Assembly: GCA_039519185.1 (NCBI GenBank)
Contig: CM076851.1
Coordinates: 99,631,531 to 99,695,530, forward strand
Source: Astragalus membranaceus
Lineage: Eukaryota > Streptophyta > Magnoliopsida > Fabales > Fabaceae
DNA length: 64,000 nucleotides
Direction of reading: 5' to 3'
Shown: positions 11,049-23,674 of the stretch, piece by piece
Layout of the letters: every line of letters begins with the position of its first letter
Numbering within the stretch: position 1 is the stretch's first letter
Made by a program: the position numbers and the translations under genes
The notes under the pieces: model-generated
Told to the model about the DNA's origin: nothing
The model's database searches: none
What the model saw: the letters and a program-made list of their open reading frames with translations, nothing else

Positions 11049-11275
11049 TTTAACCTTATAATTGGTTTCTTGAAAGATGTAGGTCTAAGGTGTTCAATAT
11101 ATATATGCATATATAATTGGAAAAAGGAAAACAGTCAAGATTCTAAAAATATTAAAAACATATTATTCGTTTGACTACATTTAATGCTAGTTCTTTAATT
11201 AATAAAATTATAAGTTATTATTGGTTATATATATGATTTTTTAATGCATTTAAGTAGTAATTTAAATATGAACCG

Positions 11276-11895
11276 GATTGGCCCAACACTCAGACCCAAC
11301 TTAGTGAAGCCCATAATCCATGCATAACCAACGGTGGAGATGCGTCCGCCCAATCAGATGGACCAGACACACTAGTAAGTGCACCTATCATCACGCACCA
11401 CGTATAGACGTCAATCCCTATAAAAGCGCTGTCTCATCAATGCTATAGGTAAATATTTATTAGCTCACATCACCTATTCCCAATGATGAGTTAGGCATCA
11501 GATTGTGTGCAGGTACCATCCCCTCACCGGATCAGTGTGAGTCGGAGCATCTCGGATATCAATCATCACTCTTCTCCACCATCATACCAGAAGTAACTCG
11601 GAGCGATCAAGCTTCTCAGGTTTGTGAGCGTCTTGGTCCTTAGCTCGACCGAAGTGTGCAGCCAGTACAGTTCATTGGCAACCATAGTGAGATATCAATG
11701 CTTCTACCTACCGCTCAACCCGAGTCACTCTCGCATAGTTTATATCAACATAGATAATGATGCATGTATCAACCAGCTCGACCTCGGCCCTAATCGAGGA
11801 AGAAATCACAGATGTCTGACCTGCACTAACTTTCAGCGATGAAGAGCTGATCGGAGGAAAACCCAATATCCTCTACCCCTGCATAATTCAAGTAA
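11276..11895 (+). repeat. Remnant of a Tat-lineage gypsy LTR and leader
   Basis: The homology between the two duplication copies stops at about 11275, where this segment begins. It includes a promoter-like CCTATAAAAGCGCTG at about 11418 and a GC-rich leader. Downstream coding sequence is of the Tat lineage (next entry), so this is most simply the 3' part of its 5' LTR plus leader. I could not fix the LTR end or a primer-binding site. Confidence 0.5.
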
Positions 11896-12672
11896 CTATG
11901 GCCAATCACTTTTTCCACAGGGTCCAAATAGACCAAGGAAGTTCATACGACGTCATATCCCCCAACTCACTCGCTGGGAATATCGAAAAGGGATCTCAAA
12001 CCCTATGATGGGGAACATTTACTCGGCCTCGACAAAGTACCGATAGCTCCTTTTGGATGCACTTGCTTACTAGTAACTTTCCGGAAAAGTCCACTCTGTC
12101 GCACAATCGACATCCTCTTTTTGGTGTCACCGTCCCTAATGATGTGTGATTGCATAGTGGGGAGAACGACGTTACGAAGACTGGAAGTCGTCAGCTCCAC
12201 AATCCACTTGAAGATGAAATTCTACTCCCACATCGACAAAGTTGTGGTCCTGGATGTTGACATACGAGTAGCACAGTCTTGCTACTCCAAAGCTAGCCTT
12301 AAAAAGTCAACTGCCTCCAACATCGAGGTCAACTTAGCCGACTTGGATGCGCGGTACGAACCACATAGCTCAGACGACGAGGAAGACGATATGCTCGCTA
12401 GAGAACTAAAGAAAAAGATCACAAGAATTGAGCCAGGCGGTCAATTCTTGCCAATATAAGTCAGAGATGGTCTTCGTAAGGTCATTATGATCGGATCTGA
12501 CCTCTCCGACGAAGTAAAAGCAGCTCTTGTCAAATGCCTCCCAGACTATGCCGATCTCTTTGCATGGAGCGCCGCCGACATTCCCTGAATTTCTCTTGAC
12601 ATCACCTGTCACCGTCTCTCTGTCAACCCAAAGGCAACTTCGGTAGCACAACGCAGAAGATCTCAATCCGAC
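11896..12672 (+). pseudogene. Tat-lineage Ty3/gypsy gag-pol fragment (protease to start of RT)
   Basis: The translated pieces show the protease core VQIDQGSSYDV (the Tat/Ogre pattern VLIDQGSSADV), then PYDGEHLLG, MCDCIVGRTTLRRL, and a linker (NLADLDARYEP). The start of the RT region follows, with SDLSDEVKAALVKCLPDYADLFAWS and CHRLSVNPKA. The part at 12121-12459 is open. It is flanked by a frameshift near 12000 and stops at about 12457 and 12586. At 12673 another LTR element interrupts it. The rest of pol is not found on the far side of that insertion; only the 3' end and LTR remain at 19491-20112. Confidence 0.85.
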
Positions 12673-13911
12673 TGTAACATCCCCAAAAATGATTGTTTTT
12701 AATTATTGAGAGTATTAAGTAATTAAAAATTAATTGTTGACTAAGTGAATCAATTAAGTGTTGTTTGAATCGAAATTTGATGATTTGTTATGCTAAACAT
12801 GACACTCAAATGCTTTGAGTGATTCTGTGACTAGTTGATTTACAAAATTACAACAATACACTTATTGTTGTAATTTGTAAAAAAATTACAACAATATATA
12901 CATGATTTTACCGAAACTATCCCCTCCATTCTAATCTCCAATTTCGCAAAATGCTAAGGGTGAAGTAGATTGGGTAGAGTTTGGCTTGTATGTCGATTTT
13001 AAAGCTTGATTAGGCCTTTTTAGAAGTCACATTGTGGATTGGATAAGCTACATTGTTGATCTAATGGGTTAGAAGGGAGTTGGGAGCTAGGAGGTCGAAT
13101 TTGGTGTGAATAGAAGCTTGTGTGGTGCTGAAATTTCTAATTTTGGTTTAATTGTTGTTGTTCAACCAATTCAAGGCCAGTTCTTTAACCTTAGGGTTTG
13201 GTTGATGTTTGTTTGAGTGATATTTCAGAAAAAGGAATGAATGCATGTTGTTTTCAAATTGTTTTTGATGAATTATGGTGTTTGGAAACATGATAATCCT
13301 GAAATTGGTTTAAGGAATGACTTGAATGTTGACTATGATTGTTAATAATGCGTTGCTGTTTGAGTGCCTTAAATTGGTTGTTTGGAAGTACCATAGTACT
13401 GTTATTGCGTGGCATTGAGTTAGGGACCGAGTAGGATAGGTATTGGAATCACGGAAAGGGACAATTTTCACGAAAACAGATATTTTGGAAACCTGCAGGA
13501 GGGGCACGGTCCGTGCGCCCAGGAAGCCCGGTCCGTGCCAAGGAGTTTGGTAGCCAACTTTGTTGGTTCGCCAGGAGGCCCGGTCTGTGCGCCTAGGGGG
13601 CCCGGTCCGTGTCAAACCTTTTGTCACTCTCTTTTAAAAACCTTCAAAAGCTATTCCTTTTGATTCCAATCCTTCCCTAAGCCCTTCCTTAACCATTCCC
13701 TATGAAAGTTAAACATAAATGAAGAAATTTCGTGTATGTTTGAGTATTTAATCGTATGCTTTATGAATTGGAATCGTATAGTACCTTTTTTATCGAGTGA
13801 GAATTGGACCGAAGTGTCAAGTAAATACATAAAACACCAAGAGGATCCTGATCCTAATCTAAGAGCGTACTTGGTAAGGGGAAGTCATGAGCCCTAAGCC
13901 AAGGCCCAGTA
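12673..13911 (+). repeat. 5' LTR (truncated) of a decayed chromovirus
   Basis: It starts TGTAACATCCCC right after CCGAC (12668-12672), the presumed target duplication. It aligns with 17618-18955 (3' LTR), except that about 330 bp present in the 3' copy (17735-18055) is replaced here by some 75 bp at 12842-12917 with a perfect inverted repeat. It carries the palindrome GCACGGTCCGTGC (13504-13516), degenerate copies to 13613, and the block GGGGAAGTCATGAGC (13878-13892). It breaks off at about 13911, directly against gag, so the LTR end, primer site and Gag N-terminus are deleted. Confidence 0.85.
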
Positions 13912-16900
13912 CACTACAAGGTTTGAAGAGTTATACCAGTTCTTCGGATTGGCCAGTTATGCTCCTAATGACCAGTGGAAGACGCAGTGGTATAAATTCG
14001 GATTAAAGGAAGATGTTGCTCAAAGCTTGAGTTCCTTTGCTTGCACTCGTTATGCACTTTGGTTCAACAAGCTTACATAGCTTAAGGGGATTTGAAGCGG
14101 TTGTATGCCAGCAGGAGGTAGTATGGGCAGAGTAAGAAGAATTCAGGATCATCAAATTCACAGATGGGTCCAAAAGGAAGTATCAACAAGGGAAAGCAGG
14201 TGCAAAAGTTTGAAACTCAGAAGTCACGTGTGTGTTCTAAGTGTGTAAGGTTCCACAAAGGAGAGTGTCGCATTGGGTCCAATCAGTGTTACTATTGCAA
14301 GAAGAATGGTCACTATATCAATGATTGCCCAGAGAAGAAGAAGAATCAGGCAGGATATACCGCTCGGACTCAAGGCCTCCGACAACTTGCTAAGGGGTAC
14401 GGGAACTATCTTCTATAATCCTATAAGTATTTTATTTGATTCTGGTGCTACACATTCCATCATATCTCAGGCGTGTGTTGAACGGTTGAAACTAACTTTA
14501 ACATAGTTATCTCACCCAATTACTATTATGACTGCTACTGAGGGTAGCTTTCAGACCCAATCTTTGTGTGAAAATTGTCTTCTTGCTATAGGAGATAGAA
14601 CCTTTCTTGTAGATTTTGTTTGTTTGTCAATGAAGGGTATGGATATTGTTTTGGGTATGAATTGGCTTTCCGCTAATCATGTCACCTTGGATTGTTTCAA
14701 CCGGAAAATCAGTTTTGCTTCTGAGCCCGTAGAGTTATCCAAAATTCATTCTAAAGCTTTAATCTCTTTTACCTCTGCAAGTCATTGTTTGTTTCAAGGG
14801 GAGGAGGCCTATGTGATGATGTTGTCATCAGCTTCGAAAACAGGTTTAGACCTAACTTCTGTTCATGTTGTTAATGAGTTCCTCGATGTTTTTCATGAGG
14901 ATGTTTCTTCCTTACCTCCAGATCGTGAGGTAGAATTCTGTATAGAATTGGTTCTAGGCATCAAATCAATTTCTATTGCTACTTACAGAATTTCTCTGTT
15001 AGAGTTGAAAGAAATTAAAACCTAACTTGAAGAATTGATCTCAAAGAAGTTTAACTGATCGAGTGCCTCACCTTGGGGTGCTCCGGTGTTACTGGTTAAG
15101 AAGAAAGACGGAAGTATGAGGTTGTGCATTGACTACAGGCAGCTCAACAAAGTAACTATAAAGAACAAGTATCTGTTGCCCAGAGTTGACGATTTGTTAG
15201 ATCAACTCAGAGAAGACATTGTATTCTTCGAGATTGATTTGAGGTCAGGATACCATCAGATTAAAGTTTGAGCTTTGGATATTCCGAAGACAGCTATCCG
15301 TACTAAATATGGACACTATGAATTTGTATTGATGCCCTCCGCAGTGTTTATGGATTATATGAACCGAATCTTTAATCCGTATTTGGATTAGTTCGTGGTA
15401 GTTACATTGATGACATCTTGGTGTACTCCAAGACCATTGAGGAGCATGAGCAACATCTCTGCATTGTTCTTGATGTACTCCGAGAGAAACAACTATATGC
15501 CAAACCGACTAAGTGTGATTTTTAGATGTCGGAAGTGAAGTTTCTTGGGCACGTGATATCTCAATCCGGAGTTGATGTAGATCCTAGCAAAGTTGAAGCA
15601 TTGTTGAATTGGGAGCGACCATCCTTGGTCACAGAAGTAAGAAGTTTCTTGGGGTTGGCAGGTTACTACAGAAGATTTATCCTAGGATTCTCTCAATTGG
15701 TGCTTCCACTCACTCGGTTAAATCGTAAGGGTCAACCGTTTGTGTGATACTCCGATTGCGAAGAATACTTCTTGGAGTAAAAAGATCGTTTGTCGTCCGC
15801 CCCAATCCTAATCATTCCTGTTCCGTCCCTGGGGTTTCAAATTTACAGTGACGCCTCTGGGAAGGGTTTGGGATGTGTTCTCATGCAAAATCAACAGGTC
15901 GTGCCCTATGCTTCTCGGCAATTGATGACTCATGAAGAAAACTATCATACCCATGATTTGGAACTAGCTGTTATTGGGTATGCACTGAAAATTTGGAGAC
16001 ATTATCATTATGGTTCTCGTTTCAAAGTTTTCAGTGATCATAAGAGCTTAAAATATTTGTTGGATCAAAAGGAGTTGAACAACAGGCTGCGGAGATGGGT
16101 GGAATTTTTGAAGGATTACGACTTTGAACTGAAGTACCATCCAGGAAAAGAAAATGTGGTAGCAAATGCATTGAGCAGGAAGTCTCTTCACATGACCACA
16201 TTAATGATTCATGAAATGGCTCTTTTGGAATCCTTTAGGGATCTAAATTTGAAAGTGAGGTCTAGAAGGAACAGATTGGTGCTAAGTCATATTTAAATTT
16301 CCAATTCACTAAGGAATTCAATCTGATCAGCCCAAGAAGTAGATGTGGAGCTTCAAGCTCAGAAAGGTTTGCCTGGTTTCACTGAAGATAGTGATGGTGT
16401 CATTTGTTTCAATGGTAGAATTTGTGTGCCTAATGATGAGGATATTAAGAGGCAAGTGTTGGAAGAGGCTCACAAGAGTCAGTACTCAATACATCCTGGG
16501 TCTACCAAGATGTATCAGGATCTCAAGAAAATGAATTGGTGGCCGGGAATGAAAACCGAGATTGCGGAGTTTGTGTCACGATGCTTAACTTGACAAAAGG
16601 TTAAGATAGATCACCAGAAGCCTTCCGGTCAGATGCAACCGTTCAATGTTTCAGAATAGAAGTGGGAGAATATTTCATTGGATTCGTGATGGGACTACCA
16701 CAGTCCCAAGCTGGTAATGATTCCATATGGGTAGTTGTGGATCGTCTGACCAAGTCAGCTCACTTCATTCTGGTTCGTTCTAACAACAAGATTTCCAAGC
16801 TAGCGGATGAATATCTCAAGAACATAGTGAGATTTCATGGGATTCTAACCAGTATCATCTTAGATCGTGATCCAAAGGTTACTTCTCGCTTCTGGAGAGC

Positions 16901-17617
16901 TTTTCACATGGCATTGGGAATTAAAGTCCATGTTAGTACGGCCTCTAACCCACAGACCGAAGACCAGACCGAAAGAACCATTCAGATCCTGAAGGGCATG
17001 CTTCGGGTCTGTGTGCTCGATAGTGGAGGCAGATGGGAGGATCATCTCCCATTGGTGGAGTTTGCCTACGGTGGGATGTTGGTTAAAGACGATTTTTAGG
17101 ACCTGATTTGGTTCGAGAGACTACGAAGAAGATCCACCAGATCAAAGAAAGAATGAAAACAGCTTAGAATCGTTAGAAAAGTTATGCTGACAAGAGGAGA
17201 AGACGCTTGGAGTTTGATGAGGGTGACCATGTGTTTCTTAGGGTTACACCTACTATTGGTACTGGTAGGGCACTACGAGCTAAAAAAACTCAGTCCTCAA
17301 TATGTTGGACCTTTCCAAATCATAGAGAGGATTGGACCAGTTGCGTACCGTATTTCCTTACCGCCAACCTTTTCAAACTTGCACAATGTATTCCATGCAT
17401 CACAGTTAAGAAAGTACATTCCCTATCATAGTCAGCCGTTGAGTTTTGAGATGGTTGACCTTCGATCAGATCTTACCTTTCAGCCTTATCCCAACCAGAT
17501 CATAGAGCGTGGTGAAAAGACTTTCCGAACAAGGACGATTCCGATTGTCAAAGTGGTTTGGAATGGATTTTCACACGAAGAAGCAACTTGGGAGTTAGAG
17601 GACGACATGCGGACTCG
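13912..17617 (+). pseudogene. Decayed chromovirus gag-pol (Tekay-like), many stops and frameshifts
   Basis: In order: end of Gag and two zinc knuckles (CSKCVRFHKGEC, CYYCKKNGHYINDC at 14239-14334); protease with FDSGATHSII (14440-14465); RT with YRQLNKVTIKN (15136) and a DDILVYS core (about 15405-15430) that has lost a base; RNase H with YSDASGKGLGCVLM (15844-15885); integrase with HPGSTKMYQDLKKMNWWPGM, VVDRLTKSAHF and SNPQTEDQTERTIQ; and a C-terminal chromodomain-like segment (VKVVWNGFSHEEATWELEDD). The parts are split by at least ten stops or shifts, and a stretch of integrase is missing near 17075-17105. It is not a functional element. Confidence 0.92.
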
Positions 17618-19490
17618 TTAAATTAATTGTTGACTAAGTGAATCAATTAAGTGTTGTTTGAATCGAAATTTGATGATTCGTTAGGTTAAACATGACACTT
17701 GAAATTTTTGAGTGATTGTGTGACTAGTTGATTTAAATTGGGGTTTATTAGAGTGCATAGAGAAGGGTAAGGGGAAAGTGGGAATTTCCACACCTCCCAC
17801 TTAACCCTCAGCTGAAAAAACATACCCTCACACTCACAACCTTCACTCACTTTCACAAAAACAAAAACACAAATTGAACACAAGACAGAGGGAGAGAACT
17901 TGAGATAGAGGGAAAGAGAGGGGGGAAACTTCAAAACCCTCACCTCAACAACCAAGTCTCAACCAGAAATTCCTCACCATCTCTTCTTTCCCCACTTGTG
18001 ATTTCATCATCCTTGGAGAGACTAGAACAAAAGAAGCCCGGCTGAATCCAAACTATCCCCTCCTTCCTCATCTCCATTTTTGCAAAATGCTACGGGTGAA
18101 GTAGATTGGGTAGAGTTTGGATTGCATGTCAAATTTGAAACTTGATTAGGCCTTTTTTGAAGTCACATTGTGGACTGGATAAGCTACATTGTTGATCTAA
18201 AGGGTTAGAAGGGAGTAGGGAGCTAGGGGGTCGAATTTTGTGTGGGGCTCAAAATTCAAATTCTGGTTTAATTGTTGTTGTTCAAACAGTTCAAGGTGAG
18301 TTCTTTAACCTTAGGTTTTGGTTGCTGTTTGTTTAAGTGATTTTTCAGAAAAAGGAATGAATGCATGTTGTTTTCAAATTATTTTTGATGAATTATGGTG
18401 TTTGGAAACTTGATTATGCTGAAATTGGTTTAAGGAATGACTTGAATGTTGACTATGACTGTTAATAATGCATTGGTGTTTGAGTGCCTTAAATTGGTTG
18501 TTTGGAAGTACCATAGTACTAATATTGCGTGGCATTGAGTTAGGGACCGAGTAGGATAGGCCCATGAAGTCCGGTCTGTGCCCAGGAGTCTGGTAGCCAA
18601 CATTGTTGGTTCGCCAGGAGGCCCGGTCTGTGCGCCTAGGGTGTCCAGTCCGTGCCAAACCTTTTGTCACCCCCTATTAAAAACCTTCAAACGCTATTCC
18701 TTTTGATTCCAATCCTTCCCTAAGCCCTTCCTTAACACTTCCATATGAAAGTTAAACATAAATGAAGTTATTTCGTGTATGTTTGAGTATTTAATCGTAT
18801 GGTTTATGAATTGGAACCATATAGTACCTTTTTTTTATCGAGTGAGAATTGGACCGAAGTGTCAATTAAATACATAAAACTCCAAGAGGATGAAGATCCT
18901 AAGCTAAGAGCATACTTGGTGAGGGGAAGTCATGAGCCCTAAGCGATGGCCCAGAATAAGTTGACTCGGTAATAGCTATTATCAGGTGGGTTCACCGGGG
19001 GAATCAGGTAATGATTGTCCGGGGTTGTGTTAATATAAGAGAAAAGATAAGTAAGACACCGAGAGGTTACAAGTTTCAAAGGATCCTTAGGGATCGAGAT
19101 TTATGTTTGCTTAGCTTACACTAGGGTTACATTATGTACCAAGTTTAAGTTGATGCTTAACTTATGATTGTGTAATCGAAATTTAAGTTAGTTTTGAGAA
19201 TTCTTCTTTTGGAATATTGAACCATAGAAATGTACTAATGACTTATGGCTAGTTCCCATTGAACCTATTTATGTCGTTATTTTGGTCATCAGAGACAGAA
19301 ATTATACCGTATTTTGTACTCTAAATATGTGATTCCAAACACCACGGTCGTCAATTGGAAAAACAGACACCGTATTTGGATTACTCTCTTCGAAAACTTC
19401 GAGAAAAGGTGCTGTTTTTCTTAGTTTGGTGAAGTTGAAAATTGACCCGTTTTACCCGTGACTTCAACTTCTGGTCTCGCTTCTAGCCAC
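17618..19490 (+). repeat. 3' LTR of the decayed chromovirus (start deleted, end uncertain)
   Basis: The first ~53 bp of the LTR are missing and the copy begins abruptly after the last pol codons. From there it matches the 5' LTR closely up to about 18955 and then holds LTR sequence not present in the truncated 5' copy. It includes palindromic modules at 18560-18655 and the block GAGGGGAAGTCATGAGCCC (18921-18939). I could not find a TGTTACA end or the second CCGAC, so the right edge is an estimate. Confidence 0.75.
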
Positions 19491-20112
19491 ACCGGTGACC
19501 ATCTTGAAGAACCGAGACTTTCCATCCACTCGGCTGGACAACAACTCAAAAAGGGTGGCATTTGTTGACACCCAAAATATTCTAAGTTGTTGGCTGAGGG
19601 GAAAAGAGGATACTGAGGCTAGGGTGAAGCCGAGGTCATATAGGGCGAGGTATGGAGACATTATGGTCTTGATTACATAGTGTTTTCCAGATAGATAATT
19701 ACGGAGGAAAGCACGACTTGAGGATATAAAGGATATATCAAAAGGGCGTAGGCATCGGGGATATGATAAAGTGCACCGAGGGAAGGTAAAACTCGGTTGG
19801 AGAGTGGCTCGGTTAGAAGACAACTCGGCTAATGAACCAATGGCCGAAGGTCGAAGAAGTAACATCGCCAACGAGATTTGTAACCGAGGCGGCGAAACTT
19901 GCTTGGAGCGCACAGATTCGATGCACATGGACAAAGCGTTGAAATGGTTAAGGTCAAAAAGCAGAAGAACGTCGTGGATATAGGAGCGAGAGGTTTTACC
20001 CCACTAACCCGTGCTGGTGATGTCGTGGAAGAGTGTCACTGAGTTTCTAGGGCTTAGGAGTAATTAGAGGCGTTGATCTTAATTGATTCAATGGTGAGCG
20101 GTTGTAGGCTCG
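19491..20112 (+). repeat. 3' end of the Tat element: polypurine tract and truncated 3' LTR
   Basis: AAAAAGGGTGGCATT at 19548-19562 is a polypurine tract directly before TGTTGACACCC, an LTR start typical of Tat-lineage elements. The LTR runs from 19563 and is cut at 20112 by an inverted LTR fragment. Together with 11276-12672 it brackets the decayed chromovirus, which therefore inserted into this Tat element. Confidence 0.65.
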
Positions 20113-20760
20113 TGTAACATCCATATAATTCATTTACTAATGAAATATAAAGAGCTAGGTCATCTTATACCAATAAAAGTATGCATCTATATAAACTTGG
20201 ATTTTTGACATAAAAGAAGTTAAATAACCAAATTCGACTCAAAAAGGTTAATAAAAACCATAACAACATAGCCTCAAGTCATAACTTGATGAGGATACAT
20301 GAGTCAACAACAACAAAAAATCCAAGTCATAAGGTGCATGATTACCTAAAACGACAAGTTGATACAAAATGGTCCCGAATGTCATACAAGTATCAATACA
20401 CAAAACTGAAAAGTCAATCAAATAAGACTATAACAGCTTGACAAGCCATCCACTTCAAGTGAAGTAATGAGACTCCTTAGTCTTTTGATCCTCTTGCTTA
20501 TGTTTACCTTTCTTATCTGAAAAACAACAACAACAAATAGTGAGAAAGGACCACCATAGCATAATCCAAAAGAGATTCAGCAAATACATAAAATGCCAAT
20601 CTCAACAGAGGACCACCACTCAACAATATAGGAGAGTGCACAAACGGGCCTTAGACTCGGGCTCATGACTTCTCTCTCCAAGTATGCTATCATCCTGGGA
20701 TCGCCATCCTCTAATATATCCTCCTTAGTCTTTTGATCCTCATGACTTCTCTCTACAAGC
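20113..20760 (-). repeat. Inverted 3' part of a gypsy LTR
   Basis: TGTAACATCCATATAATTCA is the reverse complement of an LTR end. The segment aligns throughout with the reverse complement of 6150-6744 of the solo LTR, at clearly lower identity. It includes the inverted blocks CTGAAAAACAACAACAACA (20518) and GGGCTCATGACTTCTCTCTC (20659). A 20-bp phrase (CTCCTTAGTCTTTTGATCCT) occurs twice, at about 20472 and 20722. The 5' part of the LTR is missing. Confidence 0.8.
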
Positions 20761-21797
20761 TTGTCTTTGATTTATATTTTCTAAACATGCAACATAATTG
20801 TGAGACCAATTTAGGTCTTTGATTTATATTTGACTTGAGTAAATGGAGGTCTGGAACAGATGGTTGCTTTGCACTACTACCTAATTTCTCTTGAAATCAA
20901 CAAATGATCAATCAATGCATAAAAATGTAATGCTACTATATATATATGTATTCATATCTTGATATTCTCTGGACCAGGAAACAGTAAACAGAATAGCATT
21001 AAAATATTAAATATAAAAGTTTGAAGTGTAGATGTTCCACACTAACCCTGCAAATGCTAAACCTTCTGAAAAATTATTCTTCAAAGTTCATGAACACATG
21101 TATAGAAACCAAGTTATGCCAAAGATCACCTTTCCTCTCCTCACCTTAACAAAAACTCAATCACAACTTAACAAAAACCAATTTAATAAGAAATCACACA
21201 TAACTCAGCAACAACTAAACAGAAACCTTCTGTGCCCAAAACCCATTGCCAGAGAATGACCCACCTACGACTTCAATGAGGATCATATTCATGGTTCCAA
21301 CAAATAATAGAAGAAAATCAGTACCAAGAATCAAAAATAAAGAAGAAAACCTCCAATAAAGCCAAGGTGAGAGCCATCTATGAAAGGGAGAGAATATTAA
21401 CAACTAATTAGGGTTGTTTTGAATCTCCAACAATTGAGATAATAGATACAGATATAAACTACAAAGGTAATCTCTAACAATTGATCTCAATAACTTCATT
21501 TTTCATCATGGAAATAGATACAGATATAAACTACAAGCATTCTTTTCATTCACCAGATGTGAACAAGCATTCTTTTCATTCAAAAGAGAAAGCAGCATAC
21601 CATACAAGTTCTCATCCTAATTAGATCACAAACCTAATTAAATATACTCAGAATAGTATCACTAGTACTCTTAACAGTCACCAGAGTTGAAATTCTGCCA
21701 CTTGTTACTAGAAATGTGCTAGATATCATTTAAAAATAATAGTTTTATATGTAGTTTAAGCAACAAGTGTAATATCAGTCAAGGATAACATACATAC
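20761..21797. other. Intergenic or intronic AT-rich sequence, nothing recognised
   Basis: No coding homology seen on either strand. If the nitrilase fragment next door still had its last exon it should lie here on the minus strand, and I do not find it. A short tandem repeat (ACAAGCATTCTTTTCATTCA) occurs near 21533 and 21562. Confidence 0.5.
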
Positions 21798-22529
21798 CTA
21801 GTTCTACTGAGATTAGTGCCTCACCCTCATAGTTTGGTCCAGCCAAAACAACCCCTGATGGTGATATAATGACACTACCCCCAGGGCATACAACCGAATC
21901 AGGTGCTAGGTCCTCTTCTGCATCGACAAAAATATATCCTGGAGGGTCTGGATAATCTTTTCCCCTAAAAAATTGGTTTGCTGACAAAACAAAACATCCA
22001 CCTTCAAGTGCAATATGGGTCATTGATGATTGCCAACTACTTGAGGAATCAGCAGTGGGTGCACAATATATTTCCACGCCTGTAGAAAACAAATCCACAT
22101 TCATTCATGAAAACATAACAAAACACTGGTGTAAACAATCAACTCTATTACTAGCATGAGAAATTTATAATGTTGCCATAAAATGTTGGTGATTCAAAAT
22201 AGTATGTGTAATTGAAAGATTGTGAAAATTCCGACCTTTGGCATACATTGCGGTCCTTAATAGTGGCATTCTGTTCTCCCAACAAATGACAGCACCTATT
22301 TTTCCAATTTGAGTTTCAAACACTGGAATGGTTGACCCATCTCCATATCCCCAGAGAACTCGTTCTAGTGTTGATGGCACGAGTTTCCGGTGCTTCCCTA
22401 AGTAATTACCTTGAGGATCAAAGAAGAGAACAGTGCAATAAAGTGTGTAGCCATCCCTCTCTATCACTCCCATCACTAAATGCACTTTATATTTTCCTGC
22501 CATGGCAGCCAATCTACCCACTTCAGGAC
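21798..22529 (-). pseudogene. NIT4: NIT4-type nitrilase fragment, two internal exons (22236-22529 and 21798-22079)
   Basis: NIT4 enzymes hydrolyse beta-cyanoalanine to Asn and Asp in cyanide detoxification. The first exon encodes PEVGRLAAMAGKYKVHLVMG through AMYAKG. It holds the catalytic Lys (GKHRKL) and Cys (ICWENRMPLLR). The second encodes GVEIYCAPTADSS through EGEALISVELG. Both exons are open, in phase (1 and 1), and have good splice sites (TTTTTGTAG, GTCGGA donor, CTACAG, GTATGT). The N-terminal exon with the catalytic Glu and the C-terminal exon are absent from the flanks I read, so this cannot make a full enzyme of about 350 residues. It looks like a captured or truncated copy. It lies on the same strand as two other gene fragments up to a CACTA terminus. 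Confidence 0.88.
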
Positions 22530-23316
22530 CTACAAAAAATAAAAAAGATTAGTTTTGGTTAAAATAAATAAACAATCTATTAATGAATAATGTGTAGCCA
22601 AAACAACTTGGATCTGTTAATACCAATGGGTCAATATATATTAAGGTGAAAAAACCATCCCTCTTCAACTCTCTTAAACCATCTAACTCAAAGTGTAAGT
22701 CGCTTAACGAGATCTGCCATCTGCTCCACTTTTTTCTACAGAAAAACAAATCAACCCCAAATTAGCTTAACTGAAAACTTTAAATGAACGATTACTAAAA
22801 TATCCCTCCCTACCTTGTTTTGGAGTACCATGATATGTTCAATTCATTCATCATTTCCCATTCACCTCCCTCGTAAAATGACTTCAACCTGTTTTGGGAT
22901 ATATAAGCATTAGCAGCATAACATTTTAGGGTCTTCAATGTATTCTCTATCATCCTAGTCTGCTGGTTGCAATAGAGAGAATAAAGGGTTTCAAATGGAT
23001 AGATTAAGAAGATAATAATATAAAAAGAACCAAAATGTCTCCTATCTCAGTAAACTTTGAGACACAGCAGCGATATCTGCAGTATATATATTACTACATA
23101 TAACCAAACAACCAAACAGCAAGAATATAAGAAAAAATGGATAAGCAAGTTTCTCAAAAGGTTCCAAGATAAAAGGACAGCGGAGTAATTAATTATATCA
23201 TATTTACTTGAGAGTACGTATGTTGAGGTACCAGTTCAAGGCCATTTTTATTCTGGTAAGAAAATGCAATATTTAGAATTTTACTTAACCATAACAAGGG
23301 AAAGTGACAAAGTTAC

Positions 23317-23674
23317 AGCGTAGGCATACTGAAGTTGCCAAAGGTGCACCATGTGAGTTCCATTGTGATTGTGAAGCAATATTTGCACAACTAACATCTG
23401 AATGCCAAGGTGTAAGTTGATATTGAGACTCCTTTAGCTTCGACTGTACAGAGAACAAATATAACTAATAAAACCAATTCCTCTAGCAAAAAGGAAAATA
23501 TAGACTTCCAAAATTTTGTCAATATTTAGTCCATTTAAACTTCAGCACTGTTTCTATTGAATTATCCACATATCAAATCATACAAGTGTACACAGGAATA
23601 CTACAGACCATCCAAGTATCTGATCAACATACCTCACTGCGAAGAAGTTTTTCCTGCAAATGTTTAAATAAAAC
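23317..23674 (-). pseudogene. Two exon-like segments of an unidentified gene (23633-23674 and 23317-23443)
   Basis: On the minus strand a 42-bp segment is bounded by TTGGCAG and GTATGT and encodes VLFKHLQEKLLRSE. A 127-bp segment is bounded by TGTACAG and GTAACT and continues in frame (SKLKESQYQLTPWHSD and on to PLATSVCLRC). Open frame plus matched splice phases suggest real exons of one gene. I do not recognise the protein, and I found no start or end. Confidence 0.45.

Larger units (their letters stand above)
4274..11275. repeat. Segmental duplication, copy 1 (split by a solo LTR and a Helitron)
   Basis: The pieces 4274-4791, 6745-7570 and 11049-11275 align in order with 40831-42180, which holds the second defensin-like gene. 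The shared sequence starts near the GACGACATCAGTTAATTGG block (4290 and 40838) and ends near the phrase TTTAAATATGAAC (about 11265 and 42165). Copy 1 has an extra tandem duplication of 153 bp: 4312-4464 is repeated at 4465-4612. Confidence 0.9.

Noticed and set aside
13912..13920. CACTACAAG as a CACTA transposon end
   Set aside because: It sits at an LTR-gag deletion junction. No subterminal repeats or matching second end.
20871..20880. CACTACTACC as the left end of the CACTA element ending at 24843
   Set aside because: Only part of the terminal sequence matches CACTACAAC, no AACGGTTTT-type subterminal repeats follow, and the preceding bases (TTG) do not match AAG.
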